Shown: positions 1-9,076 of the stretch, in pieces
Layout of the letters: each line of letters starts with the position of its first letter
Position numbering within the stretch: the first letter of the stretch is position 1
Source: Saccharophagus degradans 2-40
Lineage (GTDB): Bacteria > Pseudomonadota > Gammaproteobacteria > Pseudomonadales > Cellvibrionaceae
Reading direction: 5' to 3'
DNA: 64,000 nucleotides
Assembly (NCBI RefSeq): GCF_000013665.1
Contig: NC_007912.1
Location: 1,178,001 to 1,242,000 of the forward strand
Program-made: the position numbers and the translations under genes
The notes under the pieces: generated by a model
Told to the model about the DNA's origin: nothing
Seen by the model: only the letters and a program-made list of their open reading frames with translations
Database searches by the model: none

Positions 1-2
1 TA

Positions 3-1193
3 TTTAAGCAGTTGTTAATGGTGTCTGGTTTTGACCGTTACTACCAAATCGCCAAGTGTTTCCGCGATGAAGATTTGCGTGCAGATCGTCAGCCAGAATT
101 TACTCAAATCGATATTGAAACTTCATTTATGGATGAAGAGCAAATTATGTCGGTTACCGAGGGGATGATCAGCAAGTTATTCCGCGAGCTAAAAGGTGTC
201 GAGTTGGGTGAGTTTCCGCGCATGCCTTACGCAGAAGCAATGGAAAAATACGGCTCAGATAAGCCTGATATGCGTATACCACTAGAAATGGTGGAAATTA
301 AAGATTTAATGGCATCGGTAGATTTCAAAGTATTCTCTGGCCCAGCCAGCGACCCGAAAGGGCGTGTTACTGCAATGAAAGTACCTGGTGGCGGTGAGAT
401 TCCTCGCAAGAAAATAGATGCTTACACCAAGTTTGTTAGTATCTACGGTGCAAAAGGTTTGGCTTACATTAAAGTTAACGACAAGACCGACCTTGAAGGT
501 GGTTTGCAGTCGCCAATTGTTAAGTTCTTACCGCAAGATGTATTGCAAGCATTGCTTGACCGTTTAGAAGTAGAAAATGGCGATCTAATTTTCTTTGGCG
601 CCGACTCCGCTAAAGTGGTTACCGAGGCTTTAGGTGCGTTGCGCTGTGAATTGGGTAAAGATTTGAACCTTTACACCTGTGAGTGGGCACCGCTTTGGGT
701 TGTGGATTTTCCAATGTTTGAAGAGTTGGAAGATGGTTCGTTAACCGCGTTGCACCATCCTTTTACAGCGCCTTCTTGTTCTCCTGAAGAGCTTTCTGCT
801 AACCCTGCAACAGCGCTTTCTCGCGCATACGACATGGTACTGAATGGTACCGAGTTGGGCGGTGGTTCTATTCGTATTCACGATCAATCCATGCAGCAGG
901 AAGTATTCCGTGTGTTGGGTATAGGTGAAGAAGAGCAGCGCGAAAAGTTTGGCTTCCTGTTGGATGCATTGAAGTACGGTGCGCCTCCCCATGGCGGTTT
1001 GGCGTTTGGTTTGGATCGCTTAATCATGTTGATGACCGGTGCGTCTTCTATACGTGATGTTATTGCCTTCCCTAAAACACAGTCGGCGGCATGTGTAATG
1101 ACTGACGCACCTGGTGCGGTAGATAAAAAACAGTTGGAAGAATTGCATATCCGTTTGCGTCCTGTTGTAGCGCAGCCTAAAGAGCAAGGCTAA
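3..1193 (+). CDS. aspS: Aspartyl-tRNA synthetase, C-terminal part (5' truncated by window edge)
   Basis: The gene charges tRNA-Asp with aspartate in the cytoplasm. The reading frame is already open at base 3, so the N-terminal anticodon-binding domain lies outside the window and about 396 residues remain. Class II motif 2 ([20 protein letters not shown]) is near the left edge. The bacterial GAD-type insertion follows, and motif 3 ([15 protein letters not shown]) is near the C terminus. The typical bacterial ending ([13 protein letters not shown]) follows motif 3. A strong terminator lies about 70 bp downstream, so this is probably the end of its transcript. Identity is secure; only the start is missing. 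Confidence 0.97.
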   Translation, partial: FKQLLMVSGFDRYYQIAKCFRDEDLRADRQPEFTQIDIETSFMDEEQIMSVTEGMISKLFRELKGVELGEFPRMPYAEAMEKYGSDKPDMRIPLEMVEIKDLMASVDFKVFSGPASDPKGRVTAMKVPGGGEIPRKKIDAYTKFVSIYGAKGLAYIKVNDKTDLEGGLQSPIVKFLPQDVLQALLDRLEVENGDLIFFGADSAKVVTEALGALRCELGKDLNLYTCEWAPLWVVDFPMFEELEDGSLTALHHPFTAPSCSPEELSANPATALSRAYDMVLNGTELGGGSIRIHDQSMQQEVFRVLGIGEEEQREKFGFLLDALKYGAPPHGGLAFGLDRLIMLMTGASSIRDVIAFPKTQSAACVMTDAPGAVDKKQLEELHIRLRPVVAQPKEQG

Positions 1194-1264
1194 GGTTAGC
1201 TTCCAGCAGCGCAACTAAAATGCACAAGTAAACGTGCTCACAAATAGAAGTGTGTACTAGTAAA

Positions 1265-1296
1265 GGGAAGCCGTGTAAAAGCGGCTTCCCTTTTTT
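1265..1296 (+). terminator. Rho-independent terminator after aspS
   Basis: A perfect 9-bp stem (GGGAAGCCG / CGGCTTCCC) with an 8-nt loop is followed directly by six T residues. Confidence 0.9.
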
Positions 1297-1458
1297 GTTT
1301 CTATCATTATTTATAGTTTTATTTGCGCAGCAGTAATCGCAATGACGGTGTGCCTTTTATTGTTTGCGCTAAAGCGTCGGTGGCGTTGGTTTGGCTTTAG
1401 GCTGTATGCTAACGCCCTTGTTTTATTTTTAATAACTCCAGTAGATATTGCAGCCCCT

Positions 1459-2571
1459 ATGACCGCGTTTTCCGGTAAGTTAACAATTAACCTCGATGCT
1501 ATCGCCGCGAACTGGCGACTTATTCAAAGCCGCCTTGCCGCTGGTGCACGCGCGGGGGCGGTAGTAAAGGCCGATGCATACGGCTTGGGGGTGCAAGAGG
1601 TTGCCCCTGCTCTTTATCGCGCGGGTTGCCGAGATTTTTTTGTGGCTAACCTTGCGGAGGCATTACTGGTTCGCTCGCTGCTGGCGGGTGATGCTCAGGT
1701 TATAGTTTTGTCTGGCTGTGCGCCGCGCGAAGAGAGTGAGTTTGTGCGCAATGGCATAGTGCCTGTAATTACCTCCGCGACTATGGCCGAGCGATGGCTA
1801 GGGGTGAAAGGTGCATCCAAGTGTGGCGCAGTGCTAAAAGTTAACTCTGGTATGGGGCGCTTGGGGTTAGAGCCAAACGAGTTTGAATCCCTGCTGATGC
1901 ACCCTAATTTCGCCAATGCTGGGTTCTTTATGCTTATGAGCCATCTCGCGTGCGCAGATCAATTTGATCACCCATTAAATGCAGCGCAATTACAGCGGTT
2001 TGAGCGCATGAGGCAGGCCTTTTTGAAAAAAGTGCCTGCCGCCACGGCCAGCCTTGCGAACTCATCTGGCATATTTATTTCTCCTTCCTTTCATTACGAT
2101 GTGGCGCGGCCAGGGGTTGCGCTCTACGGCGGCAACCCGCTGCAGAGGCGGCAAAACCCTATGCGAAAAGTGGTAGATTTGCGGCTGCCGGTATTACAGG
2201 TGCGTCATCTCGCATCAGGTGAGGCTGTTGGTTATGGCGCGAGTTTTATCACGCAGCGCCCCAGCGTGTTACTTACGCTTGCTGGCGGCTATGCCGATGG
2301 TCTGTTTCGTTCTGCGGCGGCGGGTGGCGTGGTTTACTTGGGAGAAAAGCCTTTGCCCATTGTGGGCCGTGTATCGATGGATTCAATTGTGGTGGATGCA
2401 ACGGATGTACCTCAAGCCGCGATGCCTGCAGAAGGGAATATGTTGGAGCTTCTAGGCGATAACGTCGGCGTGGATGACCTTGCGGCGGCTGCAGGCACTA
2501 TCGGTTACGAAATACTTACCTCGTTGGGTGGCCGCTACAGGCGCGAATATATCGGAGGCGCCAATGACTGA
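1459..2571 (+). CDS. alr: Alanine racemase
   Basis: PLP-dependent enzyme making D-alanine from L-alanine for peptidoglycan. The PLP-lysine motif (AVVKADAYGLG) is near residue 35. The catalytic tyrosine motif (GYGASF) is in the C-terminal beta domain, followed by VGRVSMDSIVVD. The frame stays open upstream to an ATG at 1342, but the family N terminus (an SGKLTINLDAIAANWRLI-like segment) begins just after the ATG at 1459. That start gives 370 residues, normal for the family; the ribosome-binding site there is weak. The 3' end overlaps birA by 8 bp, so the two genes are probably translationally coupled. In other bacteria the gene is more often next to dnaB; a place next to birA is less usual. 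Confidence 0.95.
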   Translation: MTAFSGKLTINLDAIAANWRLIQSRLAAGARAGAVVKADAYGLGVQEVAPALYRAGCRDFFVANLAEALLVRSLLAGDAQVIVLSGCAPREESEFVRNGIVPVITSATMAERWLGVKGASKCGAVLKVNSGMGRLGLEPNEFESLLMHPNFANAGFFMLMSHLACADQFDHPLNAAQLQRFERMRQAFLKKVPAATASLANSSGIFISPSFHYDVARPGVALYGGNPLQRRQNPMRKVVDLRLPVLQVRHLASGEAVGYGASFITQRPSVLLTLAGGYADGLFRSAAAGGVVYLGEKPLPIVGRVSMDSIVVDATDVPQAAMPAEGNMLELLGDNVGVDDLAAAAGTIGYEILTSLGGRYRREYIGGAND

Positions 2572-3562
2572 GTCTTGGGGGCGGCTGTTAACTATTCTTG
2601 CAAATGGGGAGTGTCATTCTGGTGAGGCGCTTGGGGTTGAGCTAGGTGTTAGTCGCGCGGCTATTTGGAAGCAAATTCAGGCGATGGCACAAGTGGGGAT
2701 TCATGTCGAAAGCGTGCGCGGTGCTGGTTACTGCTTGCCCGGCGGAATGAGCCTGCTAAGTGAAGGCGAAATATTGAAGGCGCTTGAAGGTATGCCTGCA
2801 GGAGCTCAGGGGCAGCTGCAGTGTGTGGTGTACTCGCAGCTTGATTCTACCAATGAGCGAGTATTACAGCGCATTCGAGCTGGCGAGTCTGGGCATGGCT
2901 ACGCCTGTTTGGCCGAGCTGCAATCTGCTGGTCGGGGCCGTCGGGGACGGCAGTGGCAAAGCCCCTACGGTCGCAATGTATACCTCTCGCTCGGCTGGCG
3001 CTTCGAGCGCGGGGTGGCGGCTATGGAGGGCTTGAGTTTAGCCATTGGGGTAGCCGTGTGCAGGGCGCTTGATAAAAATTTTTCGCTAAAAGCCGAATTG
3101 AAGTGGCCCAACGATGTATTGCTCGCGGGGCGCAAGTTAGGGGGGATTTTGCTGGAGGTAGCAGGCGATTTAAGCGGTGAATGTTATGTTGTGGCGGGGG
3201 TTGGGCTAAATGTATCTATGCCTAGCGCAGCTGCGCAAGCCATTGATCAACCGTGGATTGACGTGGCCTCGTGTATCGAAAGTATAGGGCTGATAGATCG
3301 CAACCAGCTGGCTGCCGCGCTTTTATTTGAATTAAGTTGTGTATTAAGTGATTACGAGCAGCGTGGTTTTGCTGCGTATAAAAATGAGTGGAAAATGCGT
3401 TGCCCGCATATTGGGGCTAGTGTGCAACTTAGCTCTCATTCTAATACCTTGGTGGGCGAAATGGTTGGTGTGGATGATACGGGTGCGCTGTTGTTGTTGG
3501 TTGATGGCGAATTAAAGCCCTACAGTGGTGGCGAGCTAAGTTTAAGGCTGGCTAGCTCATGA
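2564..3562 (+). CDS. birA: Biotin--[acetyl-CoA carboxylase] ligase / biotin operon repressor
   Basis: Activates biotin with ATP and attaches it to the biotin carboxyl carrier protein. The N-terminal winged helix (about residues 1-60, LGVSRAAIWKQIQAM) implies that it also represses biotin synthesis genes. The ligase loop GRGRRGRQW is near residue 123 and KWPNDV near 180; a C-terminal SH3-like domain ends the 332-residue protein, close to E. coli BirA. The ATG at 2564 is preceded by a good GGAGG ribosome-binding site inside the end of alr. An upstream ATG in frame (2474) would overlap alr by about 100 bp and adds residues that do not look like BirA. The stop overlaps the coaX start (ATGA). Confidence 0.96.
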   Translation: MTESWGRLLTILANGECHSGEALGVELGVSRAAIWKQIQAMAQVGIHVESVRGAGYCLPGGMSLLSEGEILKALEGMPAGAQGQLQCVVYSQLDSTNERVLQRIRAGESGHGYACLAELQSAGRGRRGRQWQSPYGRNVYLSLGWRFERGVAAMEGLSLAIGVAVCRALDKNFSLKAELKWPNDVLLAGRKLGGILLEVAGDLSGECYVVAGVGLNVSMPSAAAQAIDQPWIDVASCIESIGLIDRNQLAAALLFELSCVLSDYEQRGFAAYKNEWKMRCPHIGASVQLSSHSNTLVGEMVGVDDTGALLLLVDGELKPYSGGELSLRLASS

Positions 3563-4341
3563 AACTCTATGTAGATGCTGGTAATACTCGTACCAAATGG
3601 CGACTAGCCGATGGTCGGGAAGGGGTTGTAGCGTCTGATGATATTTCGGGTATGGAGCGGTCGTTTGCTTTGCTCGCAGGTGTTGTAACCGGTGTTTTCG
3701 TTTGCTCTGTATTGGGGGAGGCTTTTAATCGACGATTGGAGGCCTTATGTGGGCAATTGTTTGGTGTGCCTCCGCATTTTGCGCGTGTAAAGCAAGGGGT
3801 GTTGGATATTGTGCCTGCCTACGAGCGGCTGGATACCCTTGGGGTGGATCGTTGGCTGGGGTTGGTGTTTGCTCGTTCTCATGCCAAATCGCAATGTAGC
3901 GTCGTTGTGGGGGCGGGAAGCGCGTTAACGGTCGATTTACTCGATGCGCAAGCCTGTCATCTGGGTGGGTGGATCGCGCCTGGTTGCGCTTCAGTTGAGG
4001 CTGCATTGGGTGGAAAAGTCCAGTTTGCACGCTCAGAGGCTTATTTAAAAGCCCTGCAAAGTGATGGTGCGTTAACCCCGCCTCAGACCTCGGCGTTTGG
4101 ATCGAGTACAGTGGCGTGTGTTCAGGCCGGTGTGGATGCAATGATCCGCGGCTTCCTGCAGCAGGTAATTGCTTGTGCCGGCACTGAATTTGGTGGGCGC
4201 GAAGCGGTATATTTTCTCGCTGGAGGAGATTCGCCGCGAGTTGAGGCTATGCTTAGAGAGCTTGATCCCAATTTAGAGTTGGTTCTGTCGCCTGCAATTG
4301 TGCTGGATGCCTTGGTTTTGTGGTCTGAGTGGTGCGCTTAA
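3559..4341 (+). CDS. coaX: Type III pantothenate kinase
   Basis: Catalyses the first step of coenzyme A synthesis, ATP-dependent phosphorylation of pantothenate. The 260-residue protein has the type III N-terminal phosphate-binding motif (DAGNTRTKW), the GVDRWLGL segment, and the ASKHA-fold motif GAGSALTVDLLD followed by GGWIAPG. It overlaps birA by 4 bp (ATGA), an arrangement also found in Pseudomonas, where birA, coaX and a SPOR protein precede a tRNA cluster. Type III kinases need a monovalent cation and are insensitive to CoA feedback; that is family knowledge, not visible here. Confidence 0.95.
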   Translation: MKLYVDAGNTRTKWRLADGREGVVASDDISGMERSFALLAGVVTGVFVCSVLGEAFNRRLEALCGQLFGVPPHFARVKQGVLDIVPAYERLDTLGVDRWLGLVFARSHAKSQCSVVVGAGSALTVDLLDAQACHLGGWIAPGCASVEAALGGKVQFARSEAYLKALQSDGALTPPQTSAFGSSTVACVQAGVDAMIRGFLQQVIACAGTEFGGREAVYFLAGGDSPRVEAMLRELDPNLELVLSPAIVLDALVLWSEWCA

Positions 4342-4432
4342 TGGCCTCTGCAGTTTTGTAGGTTGTTTGTTTGTACATAAGCTTATCGATGGCTCGAACT
4401 AGCGGGCGATAAAAAAGGAAATACACTTAGGT

Positions 4433-5161
4433 ATGCGCTGGATATTCTTTTCACTTTTAATAGCCAATTTTATTGCCGGGGTTTGGGGTATGTTGCTGCC
4501 AAACGGCGGTGTTGCGGGCGCGGCGAGTCACGCGGAGGCGGAGTTTGAGCTAAAGGGGGTGCCACCTTTGCTGCTGCTCACCGAGGTCGATATCGAGCAG
4601 CGCACGGCGCCTGCTGAGCGGCTAATTAGTGAAATCCCGGTTTTACCTTCTTCAGAGGGTGAGCGGCGGAGCGAAGAAAAAGAAAAGAAGTTGTGTGAAA
4701 TATTGGGGCCATTTGATGGTGAGCCGAGTGCGCAGGAAATGGTGGAGCGCTTGCGAGCGCTGGATGTGCACAGTGAAGTACGTACTTTGCAGTTACCTGC
4801 AGGTCCAGGTTACTGGGTTTATTTGGAACCAGAGCCCAATCGTAAGGCTGCCTTGCGAAAATTAGCTGAATTGCAGTCTCGGGGGGTGGATAGCTATGTG
4901 ATACCCAAGGGAGAGATCGAAAATGGCATTTCATTGGGAATGTTTAGTAAAAAGTCGCTAGCGGATAGTCGAATGGCTGAAGCTGAGCGCATGGGATTGA
5001 GTCCGCGCATGCAAACCATCGAGCGAACCTATCGCGAGGTGTGGGTGATGTTAAATCACCAAGAAGATGAAAAAATGAGCGAAATTAGCTGGTCAAGAGT
5101 ACTAGAAGATAAAAAAATGCTCCAGAGACGAGAAAATTTCTGTTTAGATGTTGCGTCCTAG
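4433..5161 (+). CDS. SPOR-domain membrane protein
   Basis: A 242-residue protein with one N-terminal membrane segment or uncleaved signal (residues 1-22, IFFSLLIANFIAGVWGMLL), an acidic variable stretch, and a region about 88-165 resembling a SPOR domain (GPFDGEPSAQEMVERLRALD, then GYWVYLEP and the alternating pattern through SYVIPKGEIENGISLGMF). SPOR domains bind denuded peptidoglycan at division sites, so a periplasmic role in cell-wall remodelling or division is likely. The position after coaX matches the Pseudomonas gene order. The stop codon overlaps the -35 of the predicted tRNA promoter. Exact function is unknown. Confidence 0.8.
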   Translation: MRWIFFSLLIANFIAGVWGMLLPNGGVAGAASHAEAEFELKGVPPLLLLTEVDIEQRTAPAERLISEIPVLPSSEGERRSEEKEKKLCEILGPFDGEPSAQEMVERLRALDVHSEVRTLQLPAGPGYWVYLEPEPNRKAALRKLAELQSRGVDSYVIPKGEIENGISLGMFSKKSLADSRMAEAERMGLSPRMQTIERTYREVWVMLNHQEDEKMSEISWSRVLEDKKMLQRRENFCLDVAS

Positions 5162-5179
5162 CAAATCTTTCACTAGAAT
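5151..5179 (+). promoter_or_regulatory. Predicted sigma-70 promoter of the tRNA cluster
   Basis: TTGCGT (5151-5156), a 17-bp spacer and TAGAAT (5174-5179) lie about 60 bp upstream of the first tRNA. A GC-rich stretch (CCCGCCTCC) follows the -10, the kind of discriminator seen at stringently controlled stable-RNA promoters. The -35 overlaps the last codons of the SPOR gene. Confidence 0.65.
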
Positions 5180-5243
5180 CCCGCCTCCACATTGAGAGAG
5201 GGACTTAAACAAGTTTTAATTCTTCTTGAGTGGGAAATGTAGA

Positions 5244-5319
5244 GCTGATGTAGCTCAGTTGGTAGAGCAGCTGACTTGTAATCAGCCGGTCGGGGGTTCG
5301 ACTCCTCTCATCAGCTCCA
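5244..5319 (+). tRNA. tRNA-Thr (anticodon TGT)
   Basis: A 76-nt cloverleaf with acceptor stem GCTGATG / CATCAGC, an encoded CCA end, T-loop GGTTCGACTCC, and anticodon TGT at 5277-5279 in the loop CTTGTAA. It is the first tRNA after the predicted promoter. Confidence 0.97.
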
Positions 5320-5358
5320 TTTTTTTAAGGCCAAGAATAACTGGTTATCAGTTTTTCT

Positions 5359-5442
5359 GCAGGGGTTCCCGAGTGGCCAAAGGGATCAGACTGTAAATCT
5401 GACGCGCAAGCTTCGGTGGTTCGAATCCACCCCCCTGCACCA
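5359..5442 (+). tRNA. tRNA-Tyr (anticodon GTA)
   Basis: An 84-nt class II tRNA with a long variable arm. The acceptor stem is GCAGGGG / CCCCTGC with discriminator A and an encoded CCA. Anticodon GTA is at 5393-5395. Confidence 0.97.
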
Positions 5443-5533
5443 TATTTTACGCTTAGGCGGTTGCATATACATGTATCCTTCTGAGTGTGGCGCTAAGCGC
5501 TATCCTATGAGGCAACCTTGAGTTGCAAAGCTG

Positions 5534-5577
5534 GCCCGAATCGTTGGCGTAACGCTTAAATGGTTCGGGCTTTGTTT
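5534..5577 (+). terminator. Terminator-like hairpin between tRNA-Tyr and tRNA-Gly
   Basis: A 7-bp stem (GCCCGAA 5534-5540 / TTCGGGC 5564-5570) is followed by TTTGTTTT. The 23-nt loop is long, so it may be an attenuator or processing hairpin rather than a full stop for the tRNA transcript. Confidence 0.45.
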
Positions 5578-5610
5578 TAGGGTGGTTGTTCGCGTGATAG
5601 TCCGGGTACT

Positions 5611-5684
<74 letters not shown>

Positions 5685-5711
5685 GTTTGTCTGCGATGTT
5701 TGCAGGTTTAC

Positions 5712-5787
5712 GCTCATATAGCTCAGTTGGTAGAGCACACCCTTGGTAAGGGTGAGGTCACCAGTTCAACTCTGGTTATGAGCTCCA
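5712..5787 (+). tRNA. tRNA-Thr (anticodon GGT)
   Basis: A 76-nt cloverleaf with acceptor stem GCTCATA / TATGAGC, an encoded CCA and anticodon GGT at 5745-5747. In many gammaproteobacteria tufB follows this tRNA; here no coding sequence follows. Confidence 0.97.
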
Positions 5788-5823
5788 TATTATTGGGGTT
5801 ACTGTCTGTTGGGTAGCTCTAGC

Positions 5824-5855
5824 AAAAGGTCAGCGTGCATAGCTCTGACCTTTTT
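5824..5855 (+). terminator. Terminator after tRNA-Thr(GGT)
   Basis: A 10-bp stem (AAAAGGTCAG 5824-5833 / CTGACCTTTT 5845-5854) ends in a T run. It closes the four-tRNA unit, about 20 bp before tRNA-Trp. Confidence 0.75.
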
Positions 5856-5873
5856 GCGATTGTAAAAAAGTTT

Positions 5874-5949
5874 AGGCCAGTAGTTCAATTGGTAGAGCGT
5901 CGGTCTCCAAAACCGAAAGTTGGGGGTTCGAGTCCCTCCTGGCCTGCCA
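5874..5949 (+). tRNA. tRNA-Trp (anticodon CCA)
   Basis: A 76-nt cloverleaf with acceptor stem AGGCCAG / CTGGCCT, discriminator G, an encoded CCA and anticodon CCA at 5907-5909. It lies 53 bp upstream of secE, the usual Pseudomonas-type linkage. Confidence 0.97.
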
Positions 5950-6002
5950 TCTAGTTAGATAGTCGCTTGTGTGCGGCTCCAAAAATTAAGTTGGGTGCAA
6001 AT

Positions 6003-6368
6003 ATGAACGCAAATGTCGAAAAAGAATTTCGTCTCGATCCGCTGAAGTGGGTTGTGGTTGTTGCGTTGGTAGTTGGTGCTGCAATCGCAAATTCTTACTA
6101 TTCCGATATTCTTGTTCTATACCGTGTGTTAGCACTTGTTGGTGTTGCCGTTGTGTGTGCTGCTATTGCGGTTAACACAGAGAAAGGCAATAACTTCTGG
6201 GAATTGCTAAAAGGCGCGCAAATAGAGCTTCGCAAAGTTGTTTGGCCTACAGGCCCAGAAATAACTCAAACCACTCTTATTGTGGTTGCGGTTGTTATTG
6301 TTACCGGGTTTATCTTGTGGGGTCTAGACTCCTTGTTGGGTTACCTTTTCTCGCTGATTATTGCATAA
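6003..6368 (+). CDS. secE: Protein translocase subunit SecE
   Basis: Essential small subunit of the SecYEG inner-membrane channel. The 121-residue product has three hydrophobic segments (about residues 14-31, 36-58 and 91-118), as in the E. coli type. The conserved cytoplasmic amphipathic region ([20 protein letters not shown]) precedes the last helix. The ATG at 6003 gives a normal length; an in-frame upstream start at 5967 would lie just after tRNA-Trp and add an unrelated leader. nusG begins 10 bp downstream, the conserved order. Confidence 0.95.
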   Translation: MNANVEKEFRLDPLKWVVVVALVVGAAIANSYYSDILVLYRVLALVGVAVVCAAIAVNTEKGNNFWELLKGAQIELRKVVWPTGPEITQTTLIVVAVVIVTGFILWGLDSLLGYLFSLIIA

Positions 6369-6378
6369 GGTTTATTCC

Positions 6379-6912
6379 ATGGCTAAGCGCTGGTACGTAG
6401 TACACGCCTATTCAGGCTACGAGAAAAAAGTGGCGGCAGCCATCAAAGAGCGTATTGAGCTTAATAATATGCAAGATAGCTTTGGTGATGTGTTAGTGCC
6501 CACTGAAGAAGTTATAGAGATTCGCGCAGGTCAAAAGCGTAAATCTGAAAGAAAGTTTTTCCCTGGTTATGTGTTAGTTCAAATGGAGCTAACCGACGAT
6601 GCATGGCACCTTGTTAAAGAGACGCCGCGCGTAATGGGGTTCATTGGTGGCAAGGCGGATCGCCCTGCTCCAATTACAGAAAAAGAGGCGCAGTTAATTC
6701 TGCAGCGCGTTGATGACTCTGCTGATAAGCCTAAGCCTAAAACATTGTTTGAGCCAGGTGAGATGGTGCGAGTTACCGATGGTCCATTTAACGACTTTAA
6801 CGGTGTTGTTGAAGAAGTTAACTACGAGAAGAGCAAGCTGCAAGTGGCTGTTCTTATCTTTGGACGGTCAACGCCGGTTGAGTTAGAGTTCGGGCAGGTA
6901 GAGAAAGTCTAA
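6379..6912 (+). CDS. nusG: Transcription termination/antitermination protein NusG
   Basis: Binds the RNA polymerase clamp to suppress pausing, and couples RNA polymerase to Rho or to the ribosome. The 177-residue protein has the NGN domain (starting [20 protein letters not shown], with [10 protein letters not shown]) and a C-terminal KOW domain ([20 protein letters not shown]). The ATG at 6379 with AAGG about 8 bp upstream is preferred over a TTG at 6361, which lies inside the end of secE. The gene sits between secE and the L11 operon. Confidence 0.97.
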   Translation: MAKRWYVVHAYSGYEKKVAAAIKERIELNNMQDSFGDVLVPTEEVIEIRAGQKRKSERKFFPGYVLVQMELTDDAWHLVKETPRVMGFIGGKADRPAPITEKEAQLILQRVDDSADKPKPKTLFEPGEMVRVTDGPFNDFNGVVEEVNYEKSKLQVAVLIFGRSTPVELEFGQVEKV

Positions 6913-6999
6913 GTCTAGCTTAAGGTATTAAAGTTTTGCCTTCTTCTGATTGTGTCGGGAGAGGGCTTTTGGCGTCTTTGCTATGGTGTTTTTCTAGCA

Positions 7000-7073
7000 A
7001 GGGCAGGGGAGCCTGAGAAAAGTTGTTTGCCGCAACTTGGAGGCGCTAACACCCATTACGGGAGTAAATTAAT
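7000..7073 (+). promoter_or_regulatory. rplK leader with hairpin
   Basis: The untranslated stretch before rplK has a stem AAGTTG / CAACTT (about 7020-7039) followed by GGAGG and then the GGGAG ribosome-binding site. The L11 operon is autoregulated by L1 binding to its leader in enterobacteria; equivalence of this hairpin to the L1 site is inference only. Confidence 0.3.
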
Positions 7074-7505
7074 ATGGCTAAAAAAGTAGAAGCTTATATC
7101 AAGCTGCAAGTTGCAGCAGGTAAAGCAAACCCAAGTCCCCCTGTTGGTCCAGCTTTGGGTCAAAAGGGCGTAAACATCATGGAGTTCTGTAAGGCGTTTA
7201 ACGCACAGACTCAAGGTATGGAGCCAGGTTCACCAGTACCAGTAGTTATATCTGTGTACAGTGACCGCAGCTTTACCTTCACCATGAAAACCCCTCCTGC
7301 CTCTTTCTTACTTAAGAAAGCAGCTGGCCTTAAAAGTGGTAGTGCCCGTCCAAATACTCAAAAAGTGGGTAAGGTTACGCGCGCGCAATTGGAAGAAATT
7401 GCAACCATTAAAATGGCAGACTTAACTGCAGGTGATATGGACGCAGCTGTTCGCACTATTGCTGGTTCTGCTCGTGCAATGGGCTTAGAGACTGAGGGCG
7501 TATAA
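7074..7505 (+). CDS. rplK: 50S ribosomal protein L11
   Basis: Binds the GTPase-associated centre of 23S rRNA, where elongation factors and RelA act. The 143-residue product has the proline-rich start ([20 protein letters not shown]) and the C-terminal RNA-binding domain ([20 protein letters not shown]). A GGGAG ribosome-binding site precedes the ATG. The stop codon is 1 bp before rplA, so the pair is co-transcribed and probably co-translated. Confidence 0.98.
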   Translation: MAKKVEAYIKLQVAAGKANPSPPVGPALGQKGVNIMEFCKAFNAQTQGMEPGSPVPVVISVYSDRSFTFTMKTPPASFLLKKAAGLKSGSARPNTQKVGKVTRAQLEEIATIKMADLTAGDMDAAVRTIAGSARAMGLETEGV

Positions 7506-7506
7506 G

Positions 7507-8202
7507 ATGGCTAAATTAAGCAAACGTCAAAAACTTATTAACGAAAAAGTAGACTCAACTAAAGCATACAGCATCGAAGAAGCTGTAGCCTTGTTGCAAG
7601 AGCTATCTAAAGTTAAATTTTCTGAAACTGTTGATGCAGCGATTAACTTGGGTATTGACCCACGTAAATCTGATCAAGCAGTTCGCGGCGCAACTAGCCT
7701 ACCTCACGGTACTGGTAAAGATGTTCGCGTTGCAGTATTCACACAAGGTGCTAACGCTGAAGCAGCTAAAGAAGCTGGTGCAGAATTTGTTGGTATGGAA
7801 GACCTTGCCGAGCAAATTAAAGGCGGCATGATGGATTTCGACGTTGTGATTGCAGATCCAGCGGCCATGCGTGTAGTAGGTATGTTAGGTCAAGTGTTGG
7901 GTCCACGCGGCTTAATGCCAAACCCAAAAACTGGCACCGTAACTCCTGATGTTGTGGGTGCAGTTAAAAATGCTAAAGCTGGTCAGGTTCGTTACCGTGC
8001 AGACAAAGGCGGTATCATCCACGGCGGTATTGGCAAAATTTCTTTTGATGCAAATGCAATCAAAGAAAACTTAGAAGCATTAATTTCAGACTTGAAAAAG
8101 GCTAAACCTGCTTCGGCTAAAGGTATTTACGTGAAACGAGTTTCACTAAGCACCACTATGGGCCCAGGTTTGACCATCGATCAGTCATCTTTAACTGCTT
8201 AA
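7507..8202 (+). CDS. rplA: 50S ribosomal protein L1
   Basis: Forms the L1 stalk controlling E-site tRNA release; in other bacteria it also represses translation of its own L11 operon. The 231 residues contain the family signature ([36 protein letters not shown]) and end at the usual point. It directly follows rplK. Confidence 0.98.
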   Translation: MAKLSKRQKLINEKVDSTKAYSIEEAVALLQELSKVKFSETVDAAINLGIDPRKSDQAVRGATSLPHGTGKDVRVAVFTQGANAEAAKEAGAEFVGMEDLAEQIKGGMMDFDVVIADPAAMRVVGMLGQVLGPRGLMPNPKTGTVTPDVVGAVKNAKAGQVRYRADKGGIIHGGIGKISFDANAIKENLEALISDLKKAKPASAKGIYVKRVSLSTTMGPGLTIDQSSLTA

Positions 8203-8299
8203 TTGCAGTTAAAGCGAAGAACTTTGGGGTCTGCAAAAATTAGGTGTTAGTTGTAGGTAAGAGCAAGCTTTGTTTGTTTTGCTTTAATGCTTAATTGGC

Positions 8300-8395
8300 G
8301 CAGGCCGTTAAAGACCGTAGGTGTGCTGAGAATTTTATTCAAAGCGCTTAATAGACTGTAACAAGAAAGCCTACGCAAACGGTGTGACCCGATTC
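8300..8395 (+). promoter_or_regulatory. L10 leader (ribosomal protein autoregulatory RNA)
   Basis: In the 283-bp gap before rplJ, CGTAGG (8316-8321) pairs with CCTACG (8370-8375), flanked by ACCG and AAACGGTG. This resembles the core of the rplJ leader to which the L10(L12)4 complex binds to repress rplJL translation. The assignment rests on the pattern of pairing and flanks; a covariance search was not possible. Confidence 0.65.
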
Positions 8396-8485
8396 AGATT
8401 TTATTTGGATTTGATCACCGAGAACGGGTTTAGTGAGCTTTGCTCGTATTTCTAAACCTATATTCAGATCCAGGAGATAGTTAAC

Positions 8486-9016
8486 GTGGCTATTAGACTC
8501 GAAGACAAAAAAGCGATTGTCGCTGAAGTTAACGAGACTGCAGCAAATGCGTTGTCACTGGTGGTAGCCGATGCCCGTGGGGTAACAGTCGGCGCTATGG
8601 ATACCTTGCGTAAGCAAGCTCGCGAAAGTGGTGTACGTCTCCAAGTCGTACGTAACACTTTGGCTAAGCGTGCAATCGAAGGTACCGATTTTGAGTGCGT
8701 TAAAGACGCGCTTGTTGGTCCAAGCATTTTTGGGTTTTCTATGGAAGATCCAGGTGCAGCTGCTCGTCTATTCAAAGATTTTGCTAAAGAGCAATCTAAG
8801 TTTGAAATTAAGGCGTTGTCTGTAGGTGGAAAGTTATTGGAAGCGGGTCAAATCGACGCGTTGGCAAAACTACCTACCTTGGAGCAGGCTTTGGGTCAAT
8901 TGGCAAGCGTAATGATTGCACCTGTCACCAAATTGGTTCGTACTTTCAACGAAGTTCCTACCAAAGTTACACGTGTTGTTGCGGCTGTTCGCGACCAAAA
9001 ACAAGACGCAGCTTAA
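8486..9016 (+). CDS. rplJ: 50S ribosomal protein L10
   Basis: Anchors the L7/L12 dimers to the ribosomal stalk. The 176-residue protein starts with the canonical [17 protein letters not shown] segment and carries the [19 protein letters not shown] block (here [15 protein letters not shown]). The start is GTG at 8486, with AGGAG 11-15 bp upstream. A long leader with an L10-leader-like fold precedes it, and rplL follows after 60 bp. Confidence 0.97.
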   Translation: MAIRLEDKKAIVAEVNETAANALSLVVADARGVTVGAMDTLRKQARESGVRLQVVRNTLAKRAIEGTDFECVKDALVGPSIFGFSMEDPGAAARLFKDFAKEQSKFEIKALSVGGKLLEAGQIDALAKLPTLEQALGQLASVMIAPVTKLVRTFNEVPTKVTRVVAAVRDQKQDAA

Positions 9017-9076
9017 TTCCAATAATTGGAATCAACCTGCTTTTAGTAAACAAATTTAATGTTGGGAGATTGAGTA

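Noticed and set aside
1342..1458. N-terminal extension of alanine racemase from the upstream ATG
   Set aside because: The extra 39 residues are hydrophobic and basic and do not match the cytosolic enzyme family; the conserved N terminus begins at 1459. It could be revisited as an export signal for a periplasmic racemase, but conserved family length argues against it.
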